Shown here: positions 55,027 to 63,911 of the stretch, one piece after another
Layout of the letters: every line of letters begins with the position of its first letter
Position numbering within the stretch: position 1 is the first letter of the stretch
Assembly (NCBI GenBank): GCA_016214035.1
Contig: JACRPF010000007.1
Coordinates: forward strand, 209,233-273,232
Source of the DNA: Spirochaetota bacterium
GTDB lineage: Bacteria; Spirochaetota; Brachyspiria; Brachyspirales; JACRPF01
Length of the DNA stretch: 64,000 nt
Reading direction: 5' to 3'
The notes under the pieces: generated by a model
What the model was told of the DNA's origin: nothing
Database searches by the model: none
Seen by the model: only the letters and a program-made list of their open reading frames with translations
Made by a program: the position numbers and the translations under genes

Positions 55027-57117
55027 CTACCGTATCAATACCAGGGACTCGACTTTGTAGCCCGTTGCGATCTCGGATGACGCTATAACCGATATTTTTC
55101 CTATATTCTTCGAAACCAGGTTGAACATGGCGCGGCGTATGAGCGGTGATACGAGCAGTACGGAGTCATATCCCTTTTCAGAGACTATCTTCGATGCTTC
55201 GCGTATCTTTTTCACCAGGTCCTGCACGGCGGTAAGCTCCATCGCTATCGTCTGGCCGCGGCCGTCTCCGGCGTCGACCACATTGTTGCCGATTTCTTCC
55301 TGATGCGCCTGTGAAAGCGTGATGACGCGGATGATGCCGTCGGGCGATGCGACCTGCTTCGATATCTGATGCGACATACGCTGCCGTACAACCTCAGCCG
55401 CCTGTTCGGGGAGTATCTTCGCGTCAATGGCGTCAGCCACCGATTCGAGCAGCACCACCGTATTGCGAATCGATATGCCTTCACCCAGGAGCTGCTGCAT
55501 GACCTTCTGCACATACCCGAGCGCATTCGGCTTGCCCATAACTTCCTGTACGAGCGCCGGATGCGTTTCCTTGAGCACGTCGACGATCTTCTGCACTTCC
55601 TGACGTCCCAGGAGAAGCATGGCATTGCGTTTGATAATCTCGGTCAGATGCGTGGCGATAACCGCCGTGGGCGAGAATATCATGAATCCCTTCTTCTCGG
55701 CGATATCGCGGTCTTCGTATGATATCCAGTACGCCGGCAGACCGAACGCCGGTTCGCGCGTCACTTCACCCTCAAGCTTCTCCCCTTCGCCGCGCTGGTT
55801 GATGGCGAGGAGCATGCTTGAGCGCACCGAGCCTTTCGCCATCTCGGTGCCGTTGATGCTCACCACATATTCTTCCGGCTCAATGCCGGCGTTATCGGTG
55901 ATGCGCACCGGAGGAACAACCATACCCATTTCAAGCGCAAGCTCGCGCCGTGTATTGGTGACACGGTTGAGCAAATCGCCGCCCTGCGTTTCATCCACCA
56001 GCGGTATGAGATTGGCGCCGATGGAAAGTTCAATGGGTTCCGTTTTGAGCAGCGAGGATACGTCCACCGGGCCTTTGCGGGCCGCGGTCTCGCTTTCCTT
56101 TTTCTCGGTGATGCCGAGCTCCTCGCCCTGCCGCTGAATATTCCACGCGAGAAAACCGAGCGCGATCGAAAAGAACAGAAGTATCAGGGTAGGAAATCCG
56201 GGCAGCCATGCCATAATGAACGCGAATCCCGCCGCGATGAACAGATTGCGCGGGTCAATGAGCAGCTGTTTGATGACCTGCTTCCCGAGATTATCCTCGC
56301 TTGCGGAACGCGTTACGAGAAGACCGGTGGCAAAACTCATGAAGAACGCCGGTATCTGCGTCACGATACCGTCGCCGACGGTGAAACGCGTATACGCCTT
56401 TGCGGCAACCTCGAGCGACTCGCCGCGCATCGCCATGCCGATGATGAAACCGCCGAGAATATTGATTATCGTGATGATAATGCCGGCGATGACGTCGCCC
56501 TGCACGAATTTCGAAGCACCGTCCATGGTACCGTAAAAATCCGATTCCTGGCGTATCTTCAAACGCCGTTCATTTGCCTCTTTTTCGGTGATGGCGCCGG
56601 CATTAAGTTCGGAATCCACCGCAAGCATTTTCGGCGGCATGCTGTCCAACGCGAACCGTGCGGCGACTTCGGCAACGCGTGTCGCGCCTTTGGTGATGAC
56701 CATGAACTGCACGATGATAAGTATGACAAAAATAAGCACGCCGACGACGATGTTGCCGCCGATGACGAAATCACCGAACGCGCCGATGATGCGTCCTTTG
56801 AAGTTGATGCCCTGCGTGAGGATAAGCCGCGTGGCCGATACGTTGAGCGCGAGACGGAACGCCGTCATCACGAGCAGAAGCTGCGGAAAGACGGAAAACT
56901 CACTCGCACTTTTCAGATTGAGCACCATGAGCAGAATGAGGAGGCTGACCACGATATCTACGATCAACAGCATGTCGAGCAGTATCGCCGGGAGCGGAAT
57001 GATGAGCATGACGATGACAAGGATAGCACCGACGGCGAAAAGCATGTCGGAGTTTTTCAGCCAGTTCTTCGGCAGGAATCCGAACGGATTGTTCGCTGTG
57101 GTTGTCGCGTCAGCCAT
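55027..57117 (-). CDS. flhA: FlhA, flagellar type III export gate protein
   Basis: A 696-residue protein with eight predicted membrane segments in the first half and a large cytoplasmic domain (about 350-696) that binds export substrates and chaperones. The FHIPEP-type region (SEFSVFPQLLLVMTAFRLALNVSATRLIL) is near residue 72. A GGGAGG site precedes the ATG, 10 bp after flhB. Length agrees with the family. Confidence 0.97.
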   Translation of the reverse strand: MADATTTANNPFGFLPKNWLKNSDMLFAVGAILVIVMLIIPLPAILLDMLLIVDIVVSLLILLMVLNLKSASEFSVFPQLLLVMTAFRLALNVSATRLILTQGINFKGRIIGAFGDFVIGGNIVVGVLIFVILIIVQFMVITKGATRVAEVAARFALDSMPPKMLAVDSELNAGAITEKEANERRLKIRQESDFYGTMDGASKFVQGDVIAGIIITIINILGGFIIGMAMRGESLEVAAKAYTRFTVGDGIVTQIPAFFMSFATGLLVTRSASEDNLGKQVIKQLLIDPRNLFIAAGFAFIMAWLPGFPTLILLFFSIALGFLAWNIQRQGEELGITEKKESETAARKGPVDVSSLLKTEPIELSIGANLIPLVDETQGGDLLNRVTNTRRELALEMGMVVPPVRITDNAGIEPEEYVVSINGTEMAKGSVRSSMLLAINQRGEGEKLEGEVTREPAFGLPAYWISYEDRDIAEKKGFMIFSPTAVIATHLTEIIKRNAMLLLGRQEVQKIVDVLKETHPALVQEVMGKPNALGYVQKVMQQLLGEGISIRNTVVLLESVADAIDAKILPEQAAEVVRQRMSHQISKQVASPDGIIRVITLSQAHQEEIGNNVVDAGDGRGQTIAMELTAVQDLVKKIREASKIVSEKGYDSVLLVSPLIRRAMFNLVSKNIGKISVIASSEIATGYKVESLVLIR

Positions 57118-57127
57118 TCATCCCTCC

Positions 57128-58315
57128 CTAACTCACCCGCCGCATACCGACGCGCTCCTCGCGCATGCGGTATACTTTGGCAAGAATGAACGATACGACG
57201 TTATAAAGCTGTTCGGGAATATACTCGTTAATCTCCACATGATAGAACAGATGCCGCGCAAGTTCACGGTTCTCCACGACCTCAATACCGTTGGCGCGGG
57301 CTATATCCTTGATTCTTTGCGCCACATGGTCGGCGCCCTTTGCAACAACCTGCGGGGCCTGCATCGCCGAGGCTTCATACTTGAGCGCCACGGCGAAGTG
57401 CGTGGGGTTGGTGACCACCACATCCGCCTCGGGAATGGACTTGTACATATTGCGGTACGCCATGCGCTGCATCATCTCGCGGATGCGGCCCTTGACGTGC
57501 GGATCGCCGTCGAGCTCCTTCATTTCCTGCTTGACCTCAGACTTGGTCATCTTCAGATTCTGCATATACTCGCGGTACTGAAAGATGTAATCGGCAACGG
57601 CGATGATGAGCAGAAATATCATCACCTTGACGAGCATGGCGAGCACGATATGTCCGAGCAGCAGCATCGACTGCGCGGGGGGCAGCGAGAGCGTACTGAT
57701 AAGCGCGCGGTAATTTTCAACGATCGTGGTGGTGGTAATGACCGAAAGCACCGCCACCTTGAAAAGTATCTTGACGAAATTCATCATGCTCTGCCGTGAA
57801 AAGAAAACGCGCTGTTTGAAATTCTTCCAGTTCGGGGCGATACGGCCGAAATCGATCTTGATGTTCTTCGTGGTGAAGAGGAACCGCGTCTGCGCGAGAT
57901 TCGAAAGCACCGCGACAACGAACGCCGCAACCATAATCGGCAGGAGCATCTTGAAAATGATAGTCCCCATGCCGCTGAACAGCGTGCCGAAGCTGTGCGG
58001 TGACAGATTCGTATCTACCTTGCTGAGCGAACCGATTGTGGTAAGCATATAATCTTTGATAATGGTCACATAATACGGCAGTAAAAGCGTGATGATGGCG
58101 ATGCATGCGGCAAGCACGAGCGTCTGGTTCACTTCCACCGAGTTGACAACGCGCCCTTCTTCCTCGCGCGCGCGCTTTTTCTTCCGTTCGGACGGCTGCT
58201 CGGTACGCCCTTCATCCTCGGCGGCGAAAAGCGAAAGATCATAACGCAGAAACTCGTCATCGCAGACACGTGCGCCGCATGACGGGCCGCGGGCGGTGAT
58301 GTGACGAAGCGTCAT
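57128..58315 (-). CDS. flhB: FlhB, flagellar export substrate-specificity switch
   Basis: A 395-residue membrane protein. The N-terminal LFAAEDEGRTEQPSERKKKR region is the typical spirochaete FlhB start; about 28 residues precede it. Four membrane segments and the autocleavage site NPTH (VVTNPTHFAVALKY) are present. The start overlaps the fliR stop by four bases (ATGA), so the preceding residues are probably translated. Confidence 0.96.
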   Translation of the reverse strand: MTLRHITARGPSCGARVCDDEFLRYDLSLFAAEDEGRTEQPSERKKKRAREEEGRVVNSVEVNQTLVLAACIAIITLLLPYYVTIIKDYMLTTIGSLSKVDTNLSPHSFGTLFSGMGTIIFKMLLPIMVAAFVVAVLSNLAQTRFLFTTKNIKIDFGRIAPNWKNFKQRVFFSRQSMMNFVKILFKVAVLSVITTTTIVENYRALISTLSLPPAQSMLLLGHIVLAMLVKVMIFLLIIAVADYIFQYREYMQNLKMTKSEVKQEMKELDGDPHVKGRIREMMQRMAYRNMYKSIPEADVVVTNPTHFAVALKYEASAMQAPQVVAKGADHVAQRIKDIARANGIEVVENRELARHLFYHVEINEYIPEQLYNVVSFILAKVYRMREERVGMRRVS

Positions 58316-59115
58316 GGCGACACCGCCCCGAGTCCGCCGAGCACGCGGGTGATATCGATGAACGTTGTCTGTATGACGGTAGCGATAGTTCCCACCAGCA
58401 TGGGTGTTATGACCATATAGGTGATAATACCGAGCCCCACCTGCACGGGGAAACCGAGCATGAGTATGTTCATCTGCGGGGCGGCCTTGGCAAGAAGCCC
58501 CAGCGAGAGCGAGAGCAGGAACAGTGTCGCGATCATCGGGAATGCGAGCTTGAGCGCAATGGAGAACATTGACGCGGAAAATGTGAGGATGACATCGATG
58601 ACGGTACCCGACTTCGCGGTGAACACCGTTTTCGACGCATTACCGAGCACGGGCAGTTTTTTATAGCTTTCATAGAGCGCAAGTATCACCAGATGATGCC
58701 CCTTCACCGAGATGAACACCAGCGTGGCGATGAGGTTCTGGAACTGCCCGATGATGGGAATGGATATCTGCGACAAGGGGTCGAGTGTATCAGTGACGCC
58801 GAAACCCATCTGCACTTCGAAAAAGCGGGCCGCTGTCTGGAATGCGGCGAAGATAATCGAAAGTAAAAATCCGATGAGAAGTCCTATCATCACCTCGTTG
58901 GCGACGGTAAGCACATACGGGATGAACTCATTGGGAACGGTAAGCCGCATATCGGCGACCAGCGGAAAAAGAAGCGCGGTGATCACGAACGACGCCCCGG
59001 CACGAACCTGAAACGGAATGACGGTTGTCGAATACATCGGGGCTACCGTAAGGAGTGCAAGCATGCGCACCAGGATGAGCAGGAAGAGCTGTGTATATTG
59101 TGTGAAATATTCCAC
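58312..59115 (-). CDS. fliR: FliR, flagellar export gate protein
   Basis: A 267-residue integral membrane protein of the export gate, with six hydrophobic segments and family motifs LLIGFLLSIIFAAFQTAARF and DPLSQISIPIIGQF. The GTG start at 59115 has AGGTAGGA in front of it, 5 bp after fliQ. Confidence 0.95.
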   Translation of the reverse strand: MEYFTQYTQLFLLILVRMLALLTVAPMYSTTVIPFQVRAGASFVITALLFPLVADMRLTVPNEFIPYVLTVANEVMIGLLIGFLLSIIFAAFQTAARFFEVQMGFGVTDTLDPLSQISIPIIGQFQNLIATLVFISVKGHHLVILALYESYKKLPVLGNASKTVFTAKSGTVIDVILTFSASMFSIALKLAFPMIATLFLLSLSLGLLAKAAPQMNILMLGFPVQVGLGIITYMVITPMLVGTIATVIQTTFIDITRVLGGLGAVSP

Positions 59116-59120
59116 GCGTC

Positions 59121-59390
59121 CTACCTTGCCAGTGACGGCAGTTTATTGAACAGATTGATGGTGAACTGGGTGAGCATCGAGAACATCCAGCCACCCATGC
59201 CGATGAGCACCGCCGCAATGGCGATTATCTTCGGCACGAAGGTAAGCGTCTGCTCCTGAATACTCGTGGTTGCCTGGATAACGGAGACCACAAGACCCAC
59301 GACCACGCTCACGCCGAGTATGGGTGCCGAAACATACAGAAACACCCACAGGGTATCGCTCACCAGTCTCATGATCTCAGCCTGCGACAT
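59121..59390 (-). CDS. fliQ: FliQ, flagellar export gate protein
   Basis: An 89-residue protein with two membrane segments and the family motifs LWVFLYVSAPILGVSVVVG and IQATTSIQEQTLTFVPKI. Its ribosome site (GAGGTGA) overlaps the end of fliP, 8 bp upstream. Confidence 0.96.
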   Translation of the reverse strand: MSQAEIMRLVSDTLWVFLYVSAPILGVSVVVGLVVSVIQATTSIQEQTLTFVPKIIAIAAVLIGMGGWMFSMLTQFTINLFNKLPSLAR

Positions 59391-59398
59391 ACGTCACC

Positions 59399-60172
59399 TC
59401 ACCGATAACTCTGGACAAGCTGATATGAAATGAGTTTCCAGCCGTCCACGGCGATGAACAGAATCAATTTCAGCGGCAGTGAGATCATGACGGGAGGGAG
59501 CATTATCATTCCCATTGCCATCAGCGCCGCCGCCACAATAAGATCGATGACGATGAACGGGATGAACAGCCATATCCCCATTTTAAACGCGACCGTCAGC
59601 TCATTGATGATGAATGCAGGGATAACAACCGACGTGGGGATGCTTGCGGGGTCTTTCAATGAACCTTTTTTCGACAGATAAATAAATAGGTCGAGATTCG
59701 ACATGCCGTTACGCGAGTTGAGCGTGGTAAGCATGAATGTCCTGAGCGGTTTTTCCGACTGTGAGAAGAATTCATTCACACCGATCTTTCCTGACAGATA
59801 CGGCTGCAGTGCTTTGGTGTTCATCTCATTGATAGTAGGCTGCATGATGAAGAACGTCAGGAACAGCGAGAGTCCCATGATGATGGCACGCGGCGGAGTT
59901 TCCTGAAGTGACAGTGCGCGCTGCAGAAAGCTCAGCACGATGGACACACGCAGAAAGCTGGTGACCATGATGATGATGGACGGCGCCAGTGATAAAATGG
60001 AAAGCAGGAACAATACCTGCAGTCCGAGCGACACTTCTTTCGGTGATTGCGCTTCCTTCATCCGGATATCAACGAACGGTATCGGCAGGCTCTGCGCGAA
60101 TGCCGCCGCAAAAGGAACGGCTATGAGGATGACAGAGATAATAAGTATGGTTCGCAGGTTTCGGTTTCGCAC
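59399..60172 (-). CDS. fliP: FliP, flagellar export gate protein
   Basis: A 257-residue export gate protein with a cleavable signal peptide (about 1-26), then the motifs SLAPSIIIMVTSFLRVSIVL, RAIIMGLSLFLTFFIM and LVAAALMAMGMIMLPPVMISLP-type stretches of the family. The start is GTG with GGAGGAAGAGAA upstream. It is the first flagellar gene seen here; no fliO precedes it, because the next gene upstream is the divergent dapA. Confidence 0.96.
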   Translation of the reverse strand: MRNRNLRTILIISVILIAVPFAAAFAQSLPIPFVDIRMKEAQSPKEVSLGLQVLFLLSILSLAPSIIIMVTSFLRVSIVLSFLQRALSLQETPPRAIIMGLSLFLTFFIMQPTINEMNTKALQPYLSGKIGVNEFFSQSEKPLRTFMLTTLNSRNGMSNLDLFIYLSKKGSLKDPASIPTSVVIPAFIINELTVAFKMGIWLFIPFIVIDLIVAAALMAMGMIMLPPVMISLPLKLILFIAVDGWKLISYQLVQSYR

Positions 60173-60271
60173 TTCTCTTCCTCCCAGAAAAGAGACATGC
60201 AGTATGAGTACACACTACGGGCAGTCGGTACCCTCATGTTAACATATTATATTTATTCTGTCAAGCCCTTT

Positions 60272-60299
60272 TTGACATTTTTCTTCATTATGATATACT
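60272..60299 (+). promoter_or_regulatory. Strong candidate promoter of dapA
   Basis: TTGACA (60272-60277) and TATACT (60294-60299) are 16 bases apart, about 30 bases before the dapA ATG. On the opposite strand a second perfect TTGACA (60264-60259) points toward fliP, 7 bases away, but its -10 match is poor, so the fliP promoter is not settled. Confidence 0.75.
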
Positions 60300-60329
60300 C
60301 CCCGCAAACACGTACGCCGGAGGATTCGA

Positions 60330-61214
60330 ATGTTCCATGGCTCCATGACCGCGCTTGTCACACCGTTCACCGATAATGGCGATATAGCATGGGACGATCT
60401 TAAAAAGCTCGTGGAGCACCAGATAGCCGGCGGAACGGACGTCCTCGTCCCCTGCGGAACCACCGGTGAATCCGCGACGCTTTCGCACGCGGAACATGAC
60501 GAGGTCGTTGAAGCGGTCATCAAGTTCGCCGCAAAGCGCGCCAAGGTCGTTGCCGGCGCCGGATCGAACTCTACTGCGGAAGCGCTCCGCCTTACCAAAC
60601 ACGCGAAGGACGCGGGTGCCGACGGCGTACTGCATGTTGCACCATACTACAATAAGCCCACACAGGAAGGGCTTTATCGTCATTTCATGGAAGTTGCCTC
60701 GGTCGGAATACCGGTCATCGTCTATAATATCCCCGGACGCACCAGCATCAACATTACAGCCGAAACGATGGCACGCATCGCCAAGGATGCACCGATGATT
60801 GTGGGTCTAAAGGAAGCGACAGGTTCGCTCGCGCAGGCGAGTGAAACGCTCATCGCCGTCAACGCCACCGGAAAAAAGGGATTCACCATGCTCTCCGGTG
60901 ACGATGCCCTTACGCTCCCGATGATAGCCATCGGCGCTGTCGGTGTCATATCGGTCATCTCGAATCTGCTGCCCGGCATGGTCAAGAAACTCGTCAGCAC
61001 CGCGCTTGCCGGTGACTATACCGCCGCACGTGATATACATAACCGGTATTTCAATTGTATGGCCGGAATGTTCCTTGAAACGAATCCTGCCCCCATCAAG
61101 GAAGCGATGTATATGCAGGGGCTCATCTCATCGGCGGCATTGCGCCTTCCGCTGGTCCGGGTAAAGCCCGACACGGCTGAAAAGATACGCGCACTGCTCA
61201 AAATCGCGGGGTAA
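60330..61214 (+). CDS. dapA: 4-hydroxy-tetrahydrodipicolinate synthase
   Basis: A 294-residue enzyme that condenses pyruvate with aspartate semialdehyde, the first step of lysine/diaminopimelate synthesis. GTTGE (43-47), the active-site Tyr132 (VYNIPGRT) and the Schiff-base Lys161 (GLKEATG) are all present. Length matches the family. GGAGG precedes the ATG. The related family members NanA and KDG aldolase are excluded because GTTGE and the NIPGRT motif with Arg137 are the DapA pattern. Confidence 0.95.
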   Translation: MFHGSMTALVTPFTDNGDIAWDDLKKLVEHQIAGGTDVLVPCGTTGESATLSHAEHDEVVEAVIKFAAKRAKVVAGAGSNSTAEALRLTKHAKDAGADGVLHVAPYYNKPTQEGLYRHFMEVASVGIPVIVYNIPGRTSINITAETMARIAKDAPMIVGLKEATGSLAQASETLIAVNATGKKGFTMLSGDDALTLPMIAIGAVGVISVISNLLPGMVKKLVSTALAGDYTAARDIHNRYFNCMAGMFLETNPAPIKEAMYMQGLISSAALRLPLVRVKPDTAEKIRALLKIAG

Positions 61215-61229
61215 CGCCGCGCGCGTCAG

Positions 61230-61544
61230 ATGTCCCTGAACGTCCATAAAACACCGGTGATTGCACGCGTGCTGCCGGCCCACATTGTTCAAAATATATC
61301 GCTGTATCGCGCCATTGTGGTAGGCATCGCCATGCTTGCGGCGCTGATCATTTTTTTCATAATCGCAGTTGCGTCGGTACTCGTCATCATCGCCGTTATG
61401 TATCTGAAACGGGATCATGAACCGCATCTGGAAATGGGCTGGATGGCGGCCATGCTTGTCATCCCGTTCATCTCCGGATGCATCGCAAGTATTATCGGCG
61501 GATCGATAATTGTGTTGAAGAACTGGAATAATGGACGTTCGTAA
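61230..61544 (+). CDS. Small two-pass membrane protein, unknown
   Basis: A 104-residue protein with two hydrophobic segments (about 27-58 and 70-95) and a short basic loop between them (KRDHEPHLEM). It starts 15 bp after dapA and might be co-transcribed. I do not recognise a family, and no clear ribosome site is seen. Confidence 0.45.
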   Translation: MSLNVHKTPVIARVLPAHIVQNISLYRAIVVGIAMLAALIIFFIIAVASVLVIIAVMYLKRDHEPHLEMGWMAAMLVIPFISGCIASIIGGSIIVLKNWNNGRS

Positions 61545-61579
61545 CCCCGTCACCGCTATCACATCACCGGCGTGCGGCC

Positions 61580-62131
61580 CTACTTTTTCTTCGTCGTTGC
61601 TGTCTTGTTTGTTTTTGATGTGACCGGAGCCGCCTCTTTTTTCTCCGCGGGCTTCGGGATTGAGGCAAGCATTGTAATCGTTTCCTCATCGCCGCGTTCA
61701 GTCGCATAGATAAACGCCGTCTTTCCGTCGACGTCTTTGAGCCACGCATCGGCGTTATTCGAAAGCAGCATGGCAACCACTTCGCGAAACCCGTTCTTCG
61801 CGGCGTACATCATCGCCGTCATACCGGTCTTATCCTGTATGTTCACATCCGGCTTTGCTTTCGTTCTCAGCCAGGCATCAACCACGAGCGCGTGCCCCAT
61901 CTCAGCCGCGACGATAAGCGGTGTCTTCCCGTCTTTATCAACGGCAGTGAGGCTGGCCCCGCTTTTTACGATATAGCTTACACGATCCTTGTTCGCATCC
62001 GGTTTCTTCAGTTCGGCGAAAAGCTGCTTATCTTCGGGTGTCAATGCCGGCGGTTTTGCAGCAGGCTGTGCGGCTGCACAGAAAAAAGCGATACTCAAGG
62101 CAAACGTAACGTACATAATCGCTGTCTTCAT
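61580..62131 (-). CDS. Exported ankyrin-repeat protein
   Basis: A 183-residue protein. A signal peptide (about 1-21, ending FFCAAAQ) is followed by a charged linker and ankyrin repeats (about 62-165): DGKTPLIVAAEMGHALVVDA, KTGMTAMMYAAKNGFREVVA and DGKTAFIYATERGDEETITM. It ends in a Lys/Thr-rich tail. A periplasmic protein-binding role is likely. It lies 48 bp downstream of the helicase gene on the same strand. Confidence 0.85.
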   Translation of the reverse strand: MKTAIMYVTFALSIAFFCAAAQPAAKPPALTPEDKQLFAELKKPDANKDRVSYIVKSGASLTAVDKDGKTPLIVAAEMGHALVVDAWLRTKAKPDVNIQDKTGMTAMMYAAKNGFREVVAMLLSNNADAWLKDVDGKTAFIYATERGDEETITMLASIPKPAEKKEAAPVTSKTNKTATTKKK

Positions 62132-62158
62132 AGACTCAACTCCTTACGTTCATATAAT

Positions 62159-62178
62159 TATTTTCCGTCAGGAAAATA
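62159..62178 (-). terminator. Perfect hairpin directly after the helicase stop codon
   Basis: TATTTTCC (62159-62166) and GGAAAATA (62171-62178) form an 8-bp stem with a 4-base loop. On the minus strand it starts right after the helicase TAA (62181-62179) and is followed by AT-rich but not clearly T-rich sequence. It may be a weak terminator or an RNA-stabilising 3-prime hairpin before the ankyrin gene. Confidence 0.4.
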
Positions 62179-63606
62179 TTATCTGCGTCCGCCGCCGTAA
62201 CCGCCCGAACGATGCTGCCCGCCGCCGCTTCCGGGACGATTGTGCCCGCCCCCCGGCCGGCTCGAACCGCCGCCATGTCCACCCGGCCGGCTATGACCGC
62301 CGCCCGGACGGCTCGGGCGATTGTGTCCACCACCGCCGCCGCTTCCGCCGGAACGTCCATATCCGCCGCCATGACCTTCAGGTCTGTTATATCCGCCATG
62401 TCCGCTCGGGCGACTGTGTCCGCTTCCGCCGGAACGTCCGCCGCTATGACGCTGTGCCGGAGCCGCGGGCGGCGGCTGTGAGTTATAATCAAAACCCTCA
62501 AGTTTCTTGCGTTCAACAGCTTTGCCGAGCCGACGTTCTATCTCACGGACCTCGGCGTTGTCTTCCGCCGTAATGAACGTTATCGCGTCGCCTTCACGGG
62601 CGGCGCGTCCTGTCCTGCCGATACGGTGGATATAATTCACCGCGGTGTCCGGTATATCGAAGTTGACAACATGCGAAATGGTATCGATATCGATGCCGCG
62701 TGCGACAATGTCCGTTGCCACAAGCATGGCGATTTTTCCGCTGCGGAAACCGTCAAGCGCCTGTTTACGCTGGTTCTGGGATTTATTCGAATGAAGCACC
62801 CCTACCTTGAATCCGGCATGATCGAGATTGTCTTTCAGCCGGTTCGCGCGGTGCTTTGTCCTCGTGAATATCAATATTGAACGATGTTCCATCTTGCCCA
62901 GAAGCGCGATAAGGAGCTGCGATTTCAAGTGCTGCGGCACCGGATAGAAACAATGGTCCACGGTCTCAGCCGGTTTCTCATGGTCGATGCTCACGCGTTT
63001 GGGCTGTATCAGATACTGTTTGATAAGGTCCATCAATTCTTTGGCGAATGTCGCCGAGAACAGGAGCGTCTGCCGTCTGCGGGGAAGCACATCGAGTATG
63101 CGTTTGATATCGGGCAGAAAACCCATGTCGAGCATGCGGTCCGCTTCGTCGAGCACGATAGTCTCTACGTGCGACATGTCAACTCTGCCGCGCTCCATGT
63201 GATCGAGCAGACGTCCCGGGCAGGCGACGATTATCTCCGTGCCGTTGGATAATGCGCGGCGCTGTTCTTCAAATCCCACGCCGCCGTAGACGACAGCTGA
63301 ACGAATGTGTATGCCGTGCGAGAAATCGCGTATCACGGTCCAAATCTGTTCGGCGAGTTCACGCGTGGGCGTGATGATGAGTGCGCGTGTTGAGCGGAAC
63401 GGCGCCGGATTGGTGAGCAGGCGGTGCAGGAGCGGCAGCACGAACGCGGCGGTCTTTCCGGTTCCGGTTGCCGCGGTGCCTATCATATCGTGCCCTTCCA
63501 GGCAGATGGGTATCGCTTTCGCCTGTATCGGCGTAGGATCAGTGTATCGCGCACCGGCGATAGCTTTCATAAGTCTCGGGTCGAGTTTCAGATCAGAGAA
63601 GTTCAT
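62179..63606 (-). CDS. DEAD-box RNA helicase (RhlE type) with Gly/Arg/His-rich tail
   Basis: A 475-residue RNA helicase. It has the Q-motif region (DPTPIQAKAIPI), motif I ATGTGKT, DEAD (motif II), SAT (motif III) and HRIGRTGR (motif VI). From about residue 390 the tail is low complexity: runs of GGHSRPGG, GGYNRPEGHG and similar, giving about 80 residues of Gly, Arg, His, Ser and Pro. The tail resembles RGG-like RNA-binding and phase-separating tails of cold-shock helicases. The DNA of the tail (about 62190-62450) is a degenerate tandem repeat. Confidence 0.93.
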   Translation of the reverse strand: MNFSDLKLDPRLMKAIAGARYTDPTPIQAKAIPICLEGHDMIGTAATGTGKTAAFVLPLLHRLLTNPAPFRSTRALIITPTRELAEQIWTVIRDFSHGIHIRSAVVYGGVGFEEQRRALSNGTEIIVACPGRLLDHMERGRVDMSHVETIVLDEADRMLDMGFLPDIKRILDVLPRRRQTLLFSATFAKELMDLIKQYLIQPKRVSIDHEKPAETVDHCFYPVPQHLKSQLLIALLGKMEHRSILIFTRTKHRANRLKDNLDHAGFKVGVLHSNKSQNQRKQALDGFRSGKIAMLVATDIVARGIDIDTISHVVNFDIPDTAVNYIHRIGRTGRAAREGDAITFITAEDNAEVREIERRLGKAVERKKLEGFDYNSQPPPAAPAQRHSGGRSGGSGHSRPSGHGGYNRPEGHGGGYGRSGGSGGGGGHNRPSRPGGGHSRPGGHGGGSSRPGGGHNRPGSGGGQHRSGGYGGGRR

Positions 63607-63911
63607 AGTACCTCGGAGTATATTGTATTACCGGAAATATGCTACGCAATCCGCATAGATGATCGCCGGTTTGTACGCGCTGGGATCATTGCGAAGCTAC
63701 ACGGAAGACCGCAGAAATAGGTTTGCACACGAAGCGCAACACGCACCACTAGTATATCGCTATGCGGGAATATAGCAAGCGAATTACGGCGTTTTGAACT
63801 GTTTATAGACCTGAATAATTCCCACTTGCTGTAATTAGACGTATATTTCTGCTTTTACCTTACCTCGATGGAAATGTACCGCAATGGCATCATCCTTAAC
63901 CAACATAAATA
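63607..63911. other. Intergenic stretch without a recognisable gene
   Basis: About 300 bp upstream of the helicase. No tRNA, no convincing small protein and no good promoter pair was found. A TATACT on the minus strand (63622-63617) is too close to the helicase start to be its promoter. Confidence 0.45.
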
